A stretch of DNA of 64,000 nt from Peromyscus leucopus (taxonomy: Eukaryota; Chordata; Mammalia; Rodentia; Cricetidae). The stretch is taken from positions 81,103,235 to 81,167,234 of the forward strand of contig NC_051066.1 of the NCBI RefSeq assembly GCF_004664715.2, given 5' to 3'. Positions within the stretch are counted from its first letter, which is position 1; each line of letters opens with the position of its first letter. Made by a program: the position numbers and the translations under genes. This document shows positions 36,215 through 47,558 of this stretch, piece after piece. Under the pieces are notes generated by a model, which saw only the letters and a list, made by a program, of their open reading frames with translations, was not told where the DNA came from and did not search any database.

Positions 36215-36335
36215 GTGTGTGTTGGAGACAGAGTTCGCTTTGTAGCTCATTCTAGTTTTGAGTCCATGATCCACTTGACTCAGCCTCTGAAATCCTCGGA
36301 TTACAGGCATGCTCTACTACACATGGCTCAGATGT
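36215..36335 (-). mobile_element. Old B1-like SINE, minus strand
   Basis: GGAGACAGAGTTCGCTTTGT, AGCTCATTCTAG, ACTCAGCCTCTGAAATCCTC and GGATTACAGGCATGC are in minus-strand B1 order. Confidence 0.7.
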
Positions 36336-37687
36336 TATATATTACTATGGCTAATTTTAGTTTATAAACATGCATTTGTTCTGATAGCATAAAATTTAAT
36401 TTTTGAAACCATTTACAAATATCACTGTAAAATGAACATTACCCAATGTTTATAACATAATCATAACTCCTAACAGTAACTGAATGTTAGGAAAATAAAA
36501 ATCAAGGTAGCATTCTTCTAATGACAATGGTTTTCATAAAAGGGTGTGAGTTTAAGGCAAACAAAGCATTTGGTTGTATTTAGACAATGATTGTAAATTA
36601 GAAATACAAAAAGTAGGAATTGAAAGGGAGGTCATTGCTATCTACCACCCCAACCCCAGTAAATATTTGCTCTTAGAGTATCAAGGAGAAAAGCTTCTGG
36701 GGGAGGTGGAGCAGTGATGATAATGATGATATTGTCTTGTATTTTATACCAATATACATATGAACTGCATTTGTTTCCTGGCATTTTAGTTTTTGCAAGG
36801 GCTTCAGTGTATATTAGAAATGTTTTCTCTGTCTCCCAATGTTCCTATTAACAAAAATAATAATTATTCTATATAACCTTTTGCTTTAGAACTATTTGGT
36901 TTATGACTTTTTTTAAATTAAATAAAAGGCAAACATGAAGCATGTAAGCTTTCTTTGTCTAGGGGGTCCATACTTTAGAGAAGGAATGTTTCTGCATTTT
37001 ATAATATTGATATTTCTTTGAAATATATAAACTAGATTTTCAATAATGGCAATTGCTTTATGTAAGTTGGACCCAAAGTTTCATTAGAAGACAAGAATAG
37101 GAATGCAATGTACTTGTTAGGGAAATAACAGGTCTTTTGTTGTGTTGTAATGTTTTATTTTTCTGATTAAAAGGTTATATGCCATATTATTAATACATAT
37201 AGAAGCATTTTCTAGGCATATTCATGTATATGTATATATCTACACATATATACATATAAGCAACACCCCCCAGCATATATACTTTTGCTTTTGACAAGTA
37301 AAATGTGACTTATTTATTATTCCATACCACTCTTTCCATGTCATGACATAGACAGGGAACTGCTAATACTGTACATGTTTTACTATGTTAGGCTTTGGGA
37401 TGAAATTAATTATATGTCACACCAATTATATGTAAGTCACCTCAAGAGCCAGGGAGGAGTTAAAATGCAGTGTCAAATTTACCAATTGAGAGGATAAATT
37501 TGGGGATAAGATTTTGACATTAGGCTAAATGAGCTCCTCTTATGGAGCAGATACCATCGGGTTGAGATGAAGTGATTGAGGAACTATATGCCGTCCCTTG
37601 AGAGTAGCAGAGGATCACCACAGAAGAGGGGAGAAGCCTGCCAACCAGAGAGCAGCAGAGAGGAAAGGAGAGGGGAGCAGGGAAGGA
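36336..37687. other. Intron sequence without recognisable features
   Basis: AT-rich, unique-looking, with short TATA/CATATA runs near 37200-37260. Confidence 0.45.
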
Positions 37688-37862
37688 GGGTGTTAGAGAA
37701 ATGGCTCAGTGTTTAAGATGGTGTATCTGTCTTTCAGTGGACTTGAATTCAGGTCCCAGCACCCTATCCTGAGCTGCTTTCAACCACCAGTAATTCAAGT
37801 TCCAGGGTGATTGGATGTTGCTTCATGGGAACCTGAAACATAATAAAAATAAATCTCTGAAA
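37688..37862 (+). mobile_element. B2/B3-type SINE, plus strand
   Basis: TTAGAGAAATGGCTCAGTG, GAATTCAGGTCCCAGCACCC and a terminal TAATAAAAATAAATC follow a plus-strand tRNA-derived SINE. Confidence 0.75.
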
Positions 37863-37904
37863 ACTTGTGTGTTGTGGGGGGGGATGAGTAGTACATGTAC
37901 ATAT

Positions 37905-38195
37905 TTGTATTGGTATGTGCAGGTTTGTATGTAGGTAGTTAGTAGTTTTCTATGACCCCTATCCACCTTATTTATTGAGTCAAGGTCTTTCACTGAACCT
38001 GAAGCTTTTCATTTCGGTTAGACAGGATGACCATGGAGCCCCAGAATCCTCCTGTCTCTGGGTACCCAAAGCTAGACTTTCATACACATGCACTTAAGCA
38101 CGTCTTTTGTCATGGATGCTGGGGATCTGAACTCCGATCCTTGTGTTTGCATGGTAGACACTTTACCAATTGAGCCATAGCCTCAGTGCCTAAAA
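37905..38195 (-). mobile_element. B4 SINE, minus strand
   Basis: TTTCACTGAACCTGAAGCTT, GGTTAGACAGGATGACCATG and GGATGCTGGGGATCTGAACT, then CACTTTACCAATTGAGCCAT give the full minus-strand B4 order. Confidence 0.8.
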
Positions 38196-39057
38196 TTAAA
38201 TCTTTAATTTGTATAGCTTACCTTCATAGTTATATCCAGAGGATAAAAGCTGCTCTATTACTATAAAAGTTAATTCATTAGTTATATTGTATAACTTTAA
38301 AAATATAACTGGAGAGCCAATTGGTGTGCTTTTTCCTGGGCATGCTCACCAACAGTAAGTGCAAAAATTACTTAATTGTAGTTAATTGTTTATATAAATT
38401 AAAATGGATATTTAGGTATTTGGTGGCTAGCTATAGAATTTTCATTATAAATTCCAGTAGCAGAAAATAAGGTAGGGAATACAGCACCATTGGCAGCTTA
38501 CTTACAGGAGACCTTATGATTTTGAATGCAAAACGAAGTATCAGGGCACTTCCATAAATAATTATTTCTTGTAATCTCATTTCAGGAGGCATGCTTTACT
38601 TATTACATATAGAAATTAGTTCTCAAGTCCTGACTCCTCCTGGTTTAAAAGAATCAAGGTGGAGTGGGAAGTTGAAGAAGTAAGCGATACATGTTCAGGT
38701 AGTAGGGATGCAAACACCAGCTATGAGTTTTAGAGATGTAGTCATACAGAAGAACCAAACTTCTAGATATGATGTATTCCTCACATAGCAGTTACTATTA
38801 CACAGTTGAGGATTTTAATTGTAAGAGTAGTTTGGACGTAAGACATAACAAAGCCAGGTCCTCTAAGGACATTCTAGTTCAAGTCCCAAAGTCCTATCTA
38901 ATTGACAAAGATGGATTTGAATATTCTGGCCCAGTCATGGAGGAGGATCATGTATACATAAGAATAATTTCTTTATCTCAAGTTTGAGAGTCATGAATGT
39001 TTCCTGAAATAGCTCATTATGTCCACCAAGCAAATCTGATCTTTTAAAAATAGACTT
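38196..39057. other. Intron sequence without recognisable features
   Basis: Unique-looking. A 72-codon plus-strand open frame at 38769-38987 has no known motif and no convincing splice sites. Confidence 0.4.
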
Positions 39058-39190
39058 CTTGCTGGCTATGATGATGTATTCCTCTAATTTCAGCTCTTGA
39101 GAAGCAGAGTTAGGTGGATCTCTTGTGAATTTGAGGCCAGCCTGGTACACATGGAACATTCCAGGCCACCCAGGGCTACATAGTGGGCGT
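39058..39190 (+). mobile_element. B1 SINE, plus strand, diverged
   Basis: GCTGGCTATGATGATGTATT, GAATTTGAGGCCAGCCTGGT and CACCCAGGGCTACATAG match a plus-strand B1 without a clear A tail. Confidence 0.75.
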
Positions 39191-40919
39191 TACTGTGTGA
39201 CTGTGAATGAGACATCCACTCTGTGCTTTGGCATTTTATTGATTAAATGAAGCTATCTATATTATTGAATTGATATATAAGGGGGTCTTGAAACAGTTCA
39301 TGACCCTAACTTTCATAATTGGAGCTCAAGAAATGCTAGCTATTAATCATGCAACCAATAGCATCCTTTCAGTGCCTATTTTGGGATGCACATCAGAAGA
39401 CTGTACCTGACTGTCACTGGGAAAGATTGGTGGTGAGTGGATGAGAATTTGTGTATCCCTATCAGAGGAACTGCTACCAAAACACCACCTTCTCATATGC
39501 TTGGCTAGGTACTGCTGTGAGTCTCTCAAGGAAAGCAGGGAAAGGCAGAGGGCTTTGTCAGCTTCAGGAAGGTCTTGCATGTACTCTATTTGGATGATTG
39601 ACTTCTAGTGTTGGAATAAGTATTGGGAGAAAGTAAGTTATGACATGTACCATATGGCAGACACTGGTAGACATTTTTGTTTGCCCATTCATTCCAGATA
39701 AAAATGAACAGAGGAGGCATGACTCCACTTGTTGCTAATCCCTTGGTTTTCCCTGTTTATACCTCATCTCATTGTGTCTGATGGACTTTTCCCCCCTCTT
39801 CTTTGGACTTCAATGTATCCCTCTTACACATCACATTGGTTTGTGTCCTGTCATGATTGCACCTCTATCTTAGAAGAGGTCTTTCTACAACTATTCTCTT
39901 AACATTATTTTCCAGTGTCTTATGTTGCTAAAGCACCCAGAAGTTTAATCTCTACCTTAACTTCCTCCTCACCTCATCATTGTTCAGCCTCTTAACTGAT
40001 TTTTGCCTCAGTTAGTTTCTGAAGACTATTGTTTCAACTCTGATTGAATATCTGTCATGAAATTGCTGCCTCTCTGAGATACACTAAGTGTATAGGATAA
40101 GTGTCCCATGACTTTTAATTAATTTGAGCTCATTTTAATCTTTTTTAATATAATTAATTTACCCAAAGTAGAAAAGGGTAACAATGTTCCTTGGTTATTA
40201 AAATCACTTGTTTTTTTTTTAGCCTCTGAAACATATGATACTATACATCGCATTAGAAAGCCAGCTGCTCTCTGGCTTTTATGACCTATTCTGGCTTTAC
40301 CTATCCTCTCCAACAGTTCACTTTTTAAATTCTTAAATGTATTTCCTTTGGGCTGCTTGCTTACTTATGTCCAAGACCGTCCGAACTCTTTCCTGCTCTT
40401 GATTCCTGGGTCATTTCAGTAGTGTCTAACCACACCTGTATCCCAGTGACTATACATCTTGTATTTCTGCAAGTATTACCTGCTTTAATTCAAGCTCCAA
40501 TTATCTGTGTTTTAAATATCATAGTCCCCAGACACTTTAAAATTTTCTGTTGAGTAGTACATCTTTATCTGGCTGCATTATTTGCTAAGTATTTTGGTAA
40601 CTGAGAAGTTTAGATGCATGCAAGACTTAGTTCTTACTATAAAAGCCTAAAGGAGAGAAAAACAAAGGTAAGATATGAAGAAATTAAATAGTAAGGTAAT
40701 TCTAGGTGCTGATAAATGCCATAAAGAAAATAAAACTGCTTCAAAGGAATAGGAAAGGGATTGATTTTTGTCATTAAGCAATGGAGTTGTAAGAGCATTG
40801 TGGTTGGAGTGTGAGGACTATGAGAAGTTATGTAGAGCACAGAGAACTTTGTGCTGCATAGAAGAATGTATATTCTATTGTTGGAAGATATTGGGAATGA
40901 TGTGATCTAATATATCCTT
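39191..40919. other. Intron sequence without confident features
   Basis: Unique-looking. 40640-40900 has the purine-rich look of an old interspersed repeat that I cannot assign. Confidence 0.4.
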
Positions 40920-41070
40920 TTGCGGGGATGTTTGAGACAGGGTTTCTCTGTGTTGCTCTAGCTGTCCTAGAATTCACCCTGTAGACCAGGTTGTCCTTGA
41001 ACTCAGAGATCTGCCTGACTCTGCCTTCTGAGTGCTGGGATTAAAGGCATGTACCAACACTGTCTAGCTA
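40920..41070 (-). mobile_element. B1 SINE, minus strand
   Basis: GAGACAGGGTTTCTCTGTGT, AGACCAGGTTGTCCTTGAAC and GTGCTGGGATTAAAGGCATG are diagnostic. TSD ATCTAATATATCCTT (40905-40919) matches 41071-41085 with one mismatch. Confidence 0.93.
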
Positions 41071-41085
41071 ATCTAATATATTCTT

Positions 41086-42061
41086 TAGAAAAACAATGCT
41101 GACTTCTGTCTGAAGGGGGTCTGTTGTAGAATAAGAAAGACAAATTTCTTAAGAGGCTACTGAAATATCTAGACAGACACTAACTTGCAAGAACTATGCA
41201 AGAAAGTAAGAAAAATGGCAAACCTTATGTTTCGTAAAGAATATACTGTTAGGTTGGACTTGGCATATGAATGAGAGAATTAATTACTGCTTTGACCTAA
41301 ATATAAAATATTAGCTCTACTTATTCAGATGAAAAGAGCAGGAGCAATAGGAAAGTTGGGCCACTAGATAGTTAGGCAGAGAGGTTGGATAGGTGTCTGG
41401 ATAGAAGATATCTGAGTGGGAAATGCAAGCTTGGTAATTATTAATATATAAATGTATTTAAAAGTGTGAAAATGGTTGTGATTACTAGGGCAAGAGGATA
41501 GCCAGGACTTGAGACTTTCCAATTCCCAGTGGTCTGGTAAAAAACAAATTAAGAAAGAAATCTGGGAAGAGATGAAAGTTGAGGCTCAGTGTGCAGAGAA
41601 GAAACAGAAAAAAAAAAAGATGCAGAGAAATTGAGACATATTACCAATATCTGGTACTTTTTCATAACTCACAGTTCAAACTGCTTCTGAGAGATTTTCT
41701 CTAGTGCTTGGAGTTGAGCTGTATTCAAAGTTTTGGACACTGATGTACTGTGGAGAATTGTCACCATTCACAGACCCAGTATCCCTTACATCTATCAAAG
41801 TGAAGCAAAATGGTCATCTGAAAGTATTTTTATTTAAGCTTTTCATTAAAATGTAAAATTTAGGATTTCTTTAAGTTAATTAATTATAGCAAGGCATGTT
41901 TACCTCCTAAATGGCAATAATCAGACAGTTTAGTTGTATGACTTCAGGAGAATGGACACTTCATCCATTGTAGAAAGGAAAAGATGGAATGTGTGAGCAC
42001 AGACATTCATTCTAGAGCTAATGAGAATGAATGAGGGGGACAAGTTAGTTCTCAAATGGTT
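41086..42061. other. Intron sequence without confident features
   Basis: Unique-looking or old unassigned repeat. A short A-run lies near 41610. Confidence 0.4.
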
Positions 42062-42960
42062 GCCTGTCCTAGTTAGGACAGGCTAGCTGAGGCTGCATGT
42101 ATCTGTCATACAGCCCCCAGCAGCTCAGGGCTCGAAGAGAATCCACGGAGTCTGCGCACACTATGACTTTTCTATCTGAGGGGGTTAGGGAAAAAGACAC
42201 TCACACTCTCTCTTGAAGGTTTCTTTCTTTATTCTTCTGTATTCTTTCTACTGTATGCTTGTTTTCTACACCTTATATACACTAACAAAGTTTTTCAGGC
42301 AATATAGGAATTACAATGTAGTTACATTCTATTTTTCAAGTGAATTTTTACAATGAATAAAAAACAAACAGTAAAAACAGCATGTTTTCCATATCCCTTA
42401 CATGATTAAACATTTTATGTATTACAGGTGAAAAACAAATTATCCCAAGAGCACATGTACATTCTTACCCAAGCAACTTGTTATAGATTAACTGTGTGGG
42501 CAAGCAAGATTTTCTTCTCAGTCAGGTCTTTTACTGGCAGGCTGCATTTTGCAGTTACAAAGAAAGGGCCAACTACTTTATTACTTATCTTGAAAGGTAA
42601 TCTTCTAAGGAATCTTCAAGGAATCATAAACCTAAACATTGATATACGAAAAAGAATCAGTCAGCTCTACATTAAATCTTTAGGGTATGTAGCCAACTCA
42701 GCAATAGATTTTTTTTTAATACCAGGAGATTGGGGGCAAAAAATGGGTATAATGAATTAATCATCTCTGTTGATCATCAACCAACCCTAGCAAGGAAAGT
42801 ACATCAGCTAATAACAACTAGGTTGCTTTGTATTTTTTACCTCAGCTATGTATCCTTGTGAACTTTAGATTGTTTTCTGGGGTTTTTGATCTATTATCAA
42901 AATATCTGATCTAACCTCAAGTTATATTAAGGCTTTGTTTCAGCTAATGATGCACACTGA
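42062..42960. mobile_element. LTR-like element, unassigned (boundaries uncertain)
   Basis: It begins with a 9-bp inverted repeat (42063-42071/42074-42082) and a segment GGCTCGAAGAGAATCCACGG with unusual CpGs. TTTCTTTATTCTTCTGTATT and CTACACCTTATATACACTAA follow. This pattern resembles the end region of a rodent endogenous retrovirus in my memory. A 110-codon plus-strand open frame (42428-42760) has no retroviral motif. No TSD was found. Confidence 0.35.
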
Positions 42961-43039
42961 AACCTTTGAACACATCTCCCAACATTAGGATTAGAAGAAT
43001 TTAAGCTTGCTCTGCTACCAAGACTCAATTGTTTTTCTT

Positions 43040-43672
43040 TTCTTTTTTCTTTATTAAGAAATTTTCTACTCACTCCACATACTATCCACAAATCCTCCCT
43101 CCTCCCACCCCTCAGCCCTCTTTCCCAAGCCACACCACATCCCCACATCCCCCAAATAGAGGTCTCCCATGGGGAGTCATCAGAGCTCAGCACACTGAGC
43201 CTAGGCAGGTCCAAGTCCCTTCCCACTGCACCAAGGCTGTGCAAGGTGTCACACCTCAGGCATCAGATCCCCAGAAGCCTGCCCATAGACCAGGGACAGA
43301 TCCTGATCCCCCTGCCTGGGTGCCCCCAAAACAGTTTCGAGCCAAACAACCATCTTCCACATCCAGAGGGCCTAGTCCAGTCCCATGGGGGCTCCATAGC
43401 CACCAGTCCACAGTTCATGGGCTTTCACTAGTGTGGTCCGTCATCTCTGCACGTCCTCCCATCATGATCTTGATATCCCTCTCCTGTGGAATCTCTCCTC
43501 TCTCTCATCAATTGGATTCCCGGAGCTCATCCTGGTGCCTGGCTGTGGATCTCTGCATCTGCCTCCATCAATCACTGGACAAAGGCTCTATGATGACAGC
43601 TAGGTTATTTGCTAGGCTGGTCACCAGAGTAGACTGGTCCAGGCACCCTCTGGACCACTGTCAAGTTCATAT
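43040..43672 (-). mobile_element. Twin-primed L1: 3'UTR part
   Basis: The left T-rich tail and reverse-complemented G-rich 3'UTR are the same family as 106-790. The insertion 43040-44607 is bracketed by CTCAATTGTTTTTCTT at 43024-43039 and 44608-44623. The 232-codon plus-strand open frame across it is antisense L1 3'UTR and not a gene. Confidence 0.92.
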
Positions 43673-44607
43673 CAGCACTATTCGTAATAGCAAAAACCTG
43701 GAAACAACCTACATGCCCCTCAACTGAAGAATGGATAAACAAAATGTGGCACATATACACAATGAAGTGTAGCTAGAGTTTTCTTGCCTTGTCCACAGTC
43801 AGGACAAATCTGTCACCTGCCAGTCCCACAGTCACTCAGACCCAACCAAGTAAACACAGAGACTTATATTGCCTACAAACTGTATGGCTGTGGCAGGTTT
43901 CTTGCTAACTGTTCTTATAGCTTAAATTAATCCATTTCCATAAATCTATACCTTGCCACGTGGCTCATGGCTTACCAGCATCTTCACATGCTGCTTGTCA
44001 TGGTTGCGGCTGGCAGTGACTCCTTCCTCCTTCCTGTTCTTTCTTTTCTCCTCTCTGTTAGTCCCGCCTATACTTCCTGCCTAGCCACTGGCCAATCAGT
44101 GTTTTATTTATTGACCAATCAGAGCAATTTGACATATAGACCATCCCACAGCAATGAAGTACTACTCAGCAGTGAAAAACAATGATATCATGAAATTTGC
44201 AGGCAAATGGATGGAACTAGAAAATATCATCTTGAGTAAGGTAACCCAGACTCAGAAGGACAAACATAGTATGTACTTACTCATAAGTGGATGCTAAATG
44301 GGAGGGAAGGGATCGCCAGACTGCAACCCACAACTCCAGAGAGTCTAGCTAACATGGAAAGACCCTAGGAGGGATACATGGATGACCCTGTGATGGAGAA
44401 GTGGATGAGATCTACATGAGTGGACTGGGTGTGGGGGGTGGCTGAGGGCAAGGAGTGGGGTGTGAGAACATAGGGAAATGAGAGGGTCAACCTGGAACAG
44501 GGACAGAGTGGGAGGGCAGAGAGGAAGATACCATGATAGATGAGGACATCATGGGAATAGGAAGAGGCAGGGTGCTGGGGAGGCTCTCAGGAACCCACAA
44601 GGTTGAC
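43673..44607 (+). mobile_element. Twin-primed L1: inverted ORF2 end plus proximal 3'UTR
   Basis: Plus-strand text from GTTCATATCAGCACTATTCG through AACTGAAGAATGGATAAACA, then after the LTR insertion GTACTACTCAGCAGTGAAAA to the ORF2 end and early 3'UTR (to GAACCCACAAGGTTGAC). It runs opposite to 43040-43672. The order of L1 segments is that expected of twin priming. It is interrupted at 43768-44153 by a solo LTR. Confidence 0.9.
43768..44153. mobile_element. Solo LTR, family X copy 3 (most complete, 386 bp)
   Basis: It starts TGTAGCTAGAG and ends CATCCCACAGCA. An exact 6-bp TSD ATGAAG lies at 43762-43767 and 44154-44159. L1 sequence is continuous across the insertion when the LTR and one TSD are removed, which fixes its limits precisely. 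The right end carries CCAATCAG/TTTATTTATTGACCAATCAG, so CCAAT-type boxes are present. There is no internal proviral DNA. Confidence 0.95.
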
Positions 44608-44623
44608 CTCAATTGTTTTTCTT

Positions 44624-45224
44624 AATCATTAACCTAAGCCACAGTCTATACAGATCCTCAATAGAAACTCATCTGTTCTAGCTGTTTGACACTTTCTTGT
44701 TTTATTTTTAATTATCAAAACTCTATTTAAACTAACATTATTATCACTTAGATGGTACAGCTTAGGAGGAAGTCATCTTCATAATAGTCCACAGGTAAAA
44801 ATGTCTAGAAGAATGGGATGTTCCTGTGAGACAAACACAGTACATTACAGGCAGTGGGGATCTCCCCACAGCTAATCACACCATGCCAGATGCCAGAGAA
44901 AGACAGCAGCAGTAAAGAAGTGAAGACACAGTGGAAGCAAAAGGCATTCGAGGGCCTGTGGTCTTGGGGGCTTTTCCTACCCAAGATTCACTGGTCCTGG
45001 AGGTGTCTCCTGGTGGGCTGACACCTTGAACTTCAGTTGACACCTGCTGTTCCTCTGACATGCCCACCAGGAAGTTTCTAGTTGGGAATACATAATTCTA
45101 CAAAGAAGATATACATGGACAAATTTCTGCTTGATACTTTATAATCAGAATTTACAAGTATAATATTTAGTGTAATAGTTTTTATGGCACATATATGGTT
45201 GTTCATTTAGTGGTGACAAACATT
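44624..45224. other. Intron sequence without recognisable features
   Basis: Unique-looking. A minus-strand 63-codon open frame at 44876-45067 has no known motif. Confidence 0.4.
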
Positions 45225-45360
45225 TCATGCTTTTATGACTTGCCAGCCACAGTTCTAAGAGATTTTACAGACATTATATTATTTAACCACAATAACCTCA
45301 TATACAGGTTCAGGTTTTATCTTCTTGTGCAAATAAGGAAAGAGTCGTGAAGGGTCACAT
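45225..45360 (+). mobile_element. MIR/L2-like ancient fragment
   Basis: GCCAGCCACAGTTCTAAGAG, ATTTTACAGACATTATATTA and GCAAATAAGGAAAGAG resemble a MIR first half in plus orientation, diverged. Confidence 0.5.
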
Positions 45361-45403
45361 CCCAAAGTATGAAATACTGTGTTGTTTTTATAAGATTATT
45401 CTG

Positions 45404-45404
<1 letters not shown>

Positions 45405-45448
<44 letters not shown>
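45405..45448. repeat. (TG)n microsatellite
   Basis: About 22 TG units. Confidence 0.97.
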
Positions 45449-45449
<1 letters not shown>

Positions 45450-45562
45450 ATGTACACACATGAGTTCAGGTTCCCTGTGGAGGAGAGAGGTACTGGATTT
45501 CCCTGGAGCTGGAATTAAAGGCAATTGTGAGCCACCCAGTGTAATTGCTGGCCTGGATTTCT
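45449..45562 (-). mobile_element. B3/B4-type SINE remnant, minus strand
   Basis: TTCCCTGGAGCTGGAATTAA and GGCAATTGTGAGCCACC next to a TG tract resemble the tail half of a minus-strand B3/B4 SINE. Confidence 0.55.
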
Positions 45563-45671
45563 TTTTAATTTAAGTAGACATAAATGATATCCTATTTCAT
45601 ATTTATATGTAGAATTTAATTTGCAGTATTTTTAGTAATAATAGAGAAAACTCTATGCCTCATGCCTGTTT

Positions 45672-45780
45672 AAAGTTGTAGGCTGGGGTGCTCAGTAGTA
45701 GCACACTTGCTTAGCATATGTGAAGTCTTGGGTTTAATTTCTACCACTGTAAACAAATAAAAGCAAATAAAGCTGAGTGT
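45672..45780 (+). mobile_element. ID SINE, plus strand, A-rich tail
   Basis: GGCTGGGGTGCTCAGTAGTA, GCACACTTGCTTAGCATATG and TTGGGTTTAATTTCTACCAC match the ID core, with tail AACAAATAAAAGCAAATAAA. Confidence 0.8.
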
Positions 45781-45790
45781 AAAGAATGCT

Positions 45791-46180
45791 TTAAAGATAT
45801 ATACTACTACATTGTTTTATCAAACTTTGTGAAATATGAAATAACTTTACCCTGTTCCTTTCATTTGAAATAGAAAAATTACTACATTTTAATAAGAAGC
45901 TGGAGTGAAGAGAGGCCATCTTTTGTACAGGTGTGACAAATGCCAGGGACTCCTTAGTTTTCTCAGGCACAAGATTCAGACCTTTGAATCCAAGGATTTG
46001 GATGAATTTAGGTTTAACATTTTTGCAAGGTTCATCACAACTAAGGCTTTGTAGTTTATTTTCACTCATACACTGAAGGCACCTAATGCTATGGGACAGC
46101 ACGACAGTCTTGTGGATCCGGTGGAGATATGTGGCACAGGAATCCTGGGCATGTAGTTCAAGTGTCTGATGCTTTTTCAC
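45791..46180 (-). other. Unrecognised 129-codon open frame, minus strand
   Basis: The longest open frame on the minus strand outside known repeats. It starts Met-Lys-Lys-His and contains several Cys (for example IRCLQCMSENKLQSLSCDEP). I recognise no domain, and there is no evident promoter, poly(A) signal or TSD. It may be chance, or the remnant of an old retrocopy. It is not called as a gene. Confidence 0.2.
45874..45930 (+). CDS. Weak candidate 57-nt exon in intron B-C
   Basis: Following CCTTTCATTTGAAATAG, 57 nt are open in the phase required between exon B and exon C (KNYYILIRSWSEERPSFVQ). They end at CAG|GTGTGA. Length divisible by three, start and end phases, and splice dinucleotides all fit. 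The donor is weak, the polypyrimidine tract is mediocre, and such a short frame is easily open by chance. I do not recognise the peptide. It also lies opposite a 129-codon minus-strand open frame. Confidence 0.15.
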
Positions 46181-46859
46181 AGCTCATGGTTGAATCTGCT
46201 TTTGAATTTTTGTGTGTCTGTGTGCACTGGGAGTTGAACCATGTTTGTGTTTGAGACTCTTGGCATTAAGGGTGAAGGAGGAGAGCCCATTCATTACATT
46301 TGCTTGCTTCCGTCAGACTGAAGCAAAGTGGACATATGAAAGTATTTCAAATGCCACTTTATACTTTTAAGACACAAAGAGATAGAAGAGGAAGGAGGAG
46401 GAGAAGGCAGAGACCCTGAGAAGAATTAAAAACAAGGCTGTTTACCCTGACACATCTTATTCAATGACAGCGAGCTACAGTCAGCTAAGAATTTAAATCA
46501 CATGGCTTGTCAAATTTGTTTTTTTTATATGTCTTTTCTCAACTGTCTTATTTTTAATACACTGCTATGTATCAAAGTTTTAAACCCCTTTCTTTTGCAA
46601 ATTCCATAATCTTTGTCTTGAGGTGGTCAGTTTTACATTTCATTCTTCCTCCACCCTGTCTTATTAGTTTAGAAAACACTTTAAATATATTATTACTTAA
46701 TTGACTATTTTGGAAGCAAAAGGAAAGGAAATACAGCTGGTGACAAAGATATATGTCAAGAGACTTGGCACAGCCACTCCGGGTACAAGTGTGGATTTGT
46801 GGCACTTCATTTTAATCCAAATATCACTTTTTCTAGTCTTGATAGATCGTTAAGTAAAT
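46181..46859. other. Intron sequence without recognisable features
   Basis: Unique-looking. A 77-codon minus-strand open frame at 46572-46805 has no known motif. Confidence 0.4.
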
Positions 46860-46945
46860 CAATACTTTTTGTGTATATTGAGGGCTAGGAATTGAACCCA
46901 GGACCTCACATGCTAGCCAGAGACTTTATATCTTTAGCTCTCAGT
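46860..46945 (-). mobile_element. ID/B4-type SINE head, minus strand
   Basis: GGGCTAGGAATTGAACCCAG and GACCTCACATGCTAGCCAG match the reverse complement of a tRNA-derived ID/B4 head. Confidence 0.65.
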
Positions 46946-47544
46946 ACTTTTTTAAAAAAATATTCAAGGTATATTTGAGTAACTAATGTGACAAAGAGAT
47001 TGACTTTTATAGAATGACTACATTAAGTATATAGATAAAACTGATATTGTAATACTGGGTTGTCTTTAAGAATGATGTAGTCTTTCTTGGGGAGTTAGGG
47101 TTCCTGAAACTTGTTGGCTACTCAAACTGCCTAAGTCAATGGCTTTTGTGTTCTTGTCTTGAGAATTCTGGGAGTACAGAGGGTCAGTTTTAGAGAGCCC
47201 ATGACAGATTTATGGGTGGGAACTTAAGGAGAGGAAAGAGCCTTGGCATTTGAGTCCAGTGGCATGGAGGTCAGCTACATGGTAGGAAAGGGAGCTTCAG
47301 AGGAGTAAGAAGGCCAAGAGTTCCTGCAAAAGGATACTTGGGTTCTGGCTAGTAACTGAAAGAAAAACCAGAAGAGAAGGAAAAGGAAAATGTATGCCTT
47401 TGTGTGTGGCAGATAGGCCCAACAGAACCTCCTCGAAGCTTGTAGGCACTGCACTAAGGGGCAGGAGTCCTGAGAGGGAAAAGGAAAAGTACATTATCTC
47501 ATGAGAGGCCTAATTGTTCCAATCTTTTTAGCATGGCTTAAGGT
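46946..47544. other. Intron sequence without recognisable features
   Basis: Unique-looking, purine-rich around 47170-47400. Confidence 0.4.
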
Positions 47545-47558
47545 GAACCTGCCTTCTT

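Noticed and set aside
42428..42760. 110-codon plus-strand frame
   Set aside because: No motif, no splice context in phase with exons B and C, and it lies in LTR-like sequence.
43029..43727. 232-codon plus-strand open frame
   Set aside because: It is the reverse complement of an L1 3'UTR crossing into the inverted ORF2 segment. The Pro/Ser-rich translation is a by-product of the C-rich strand.
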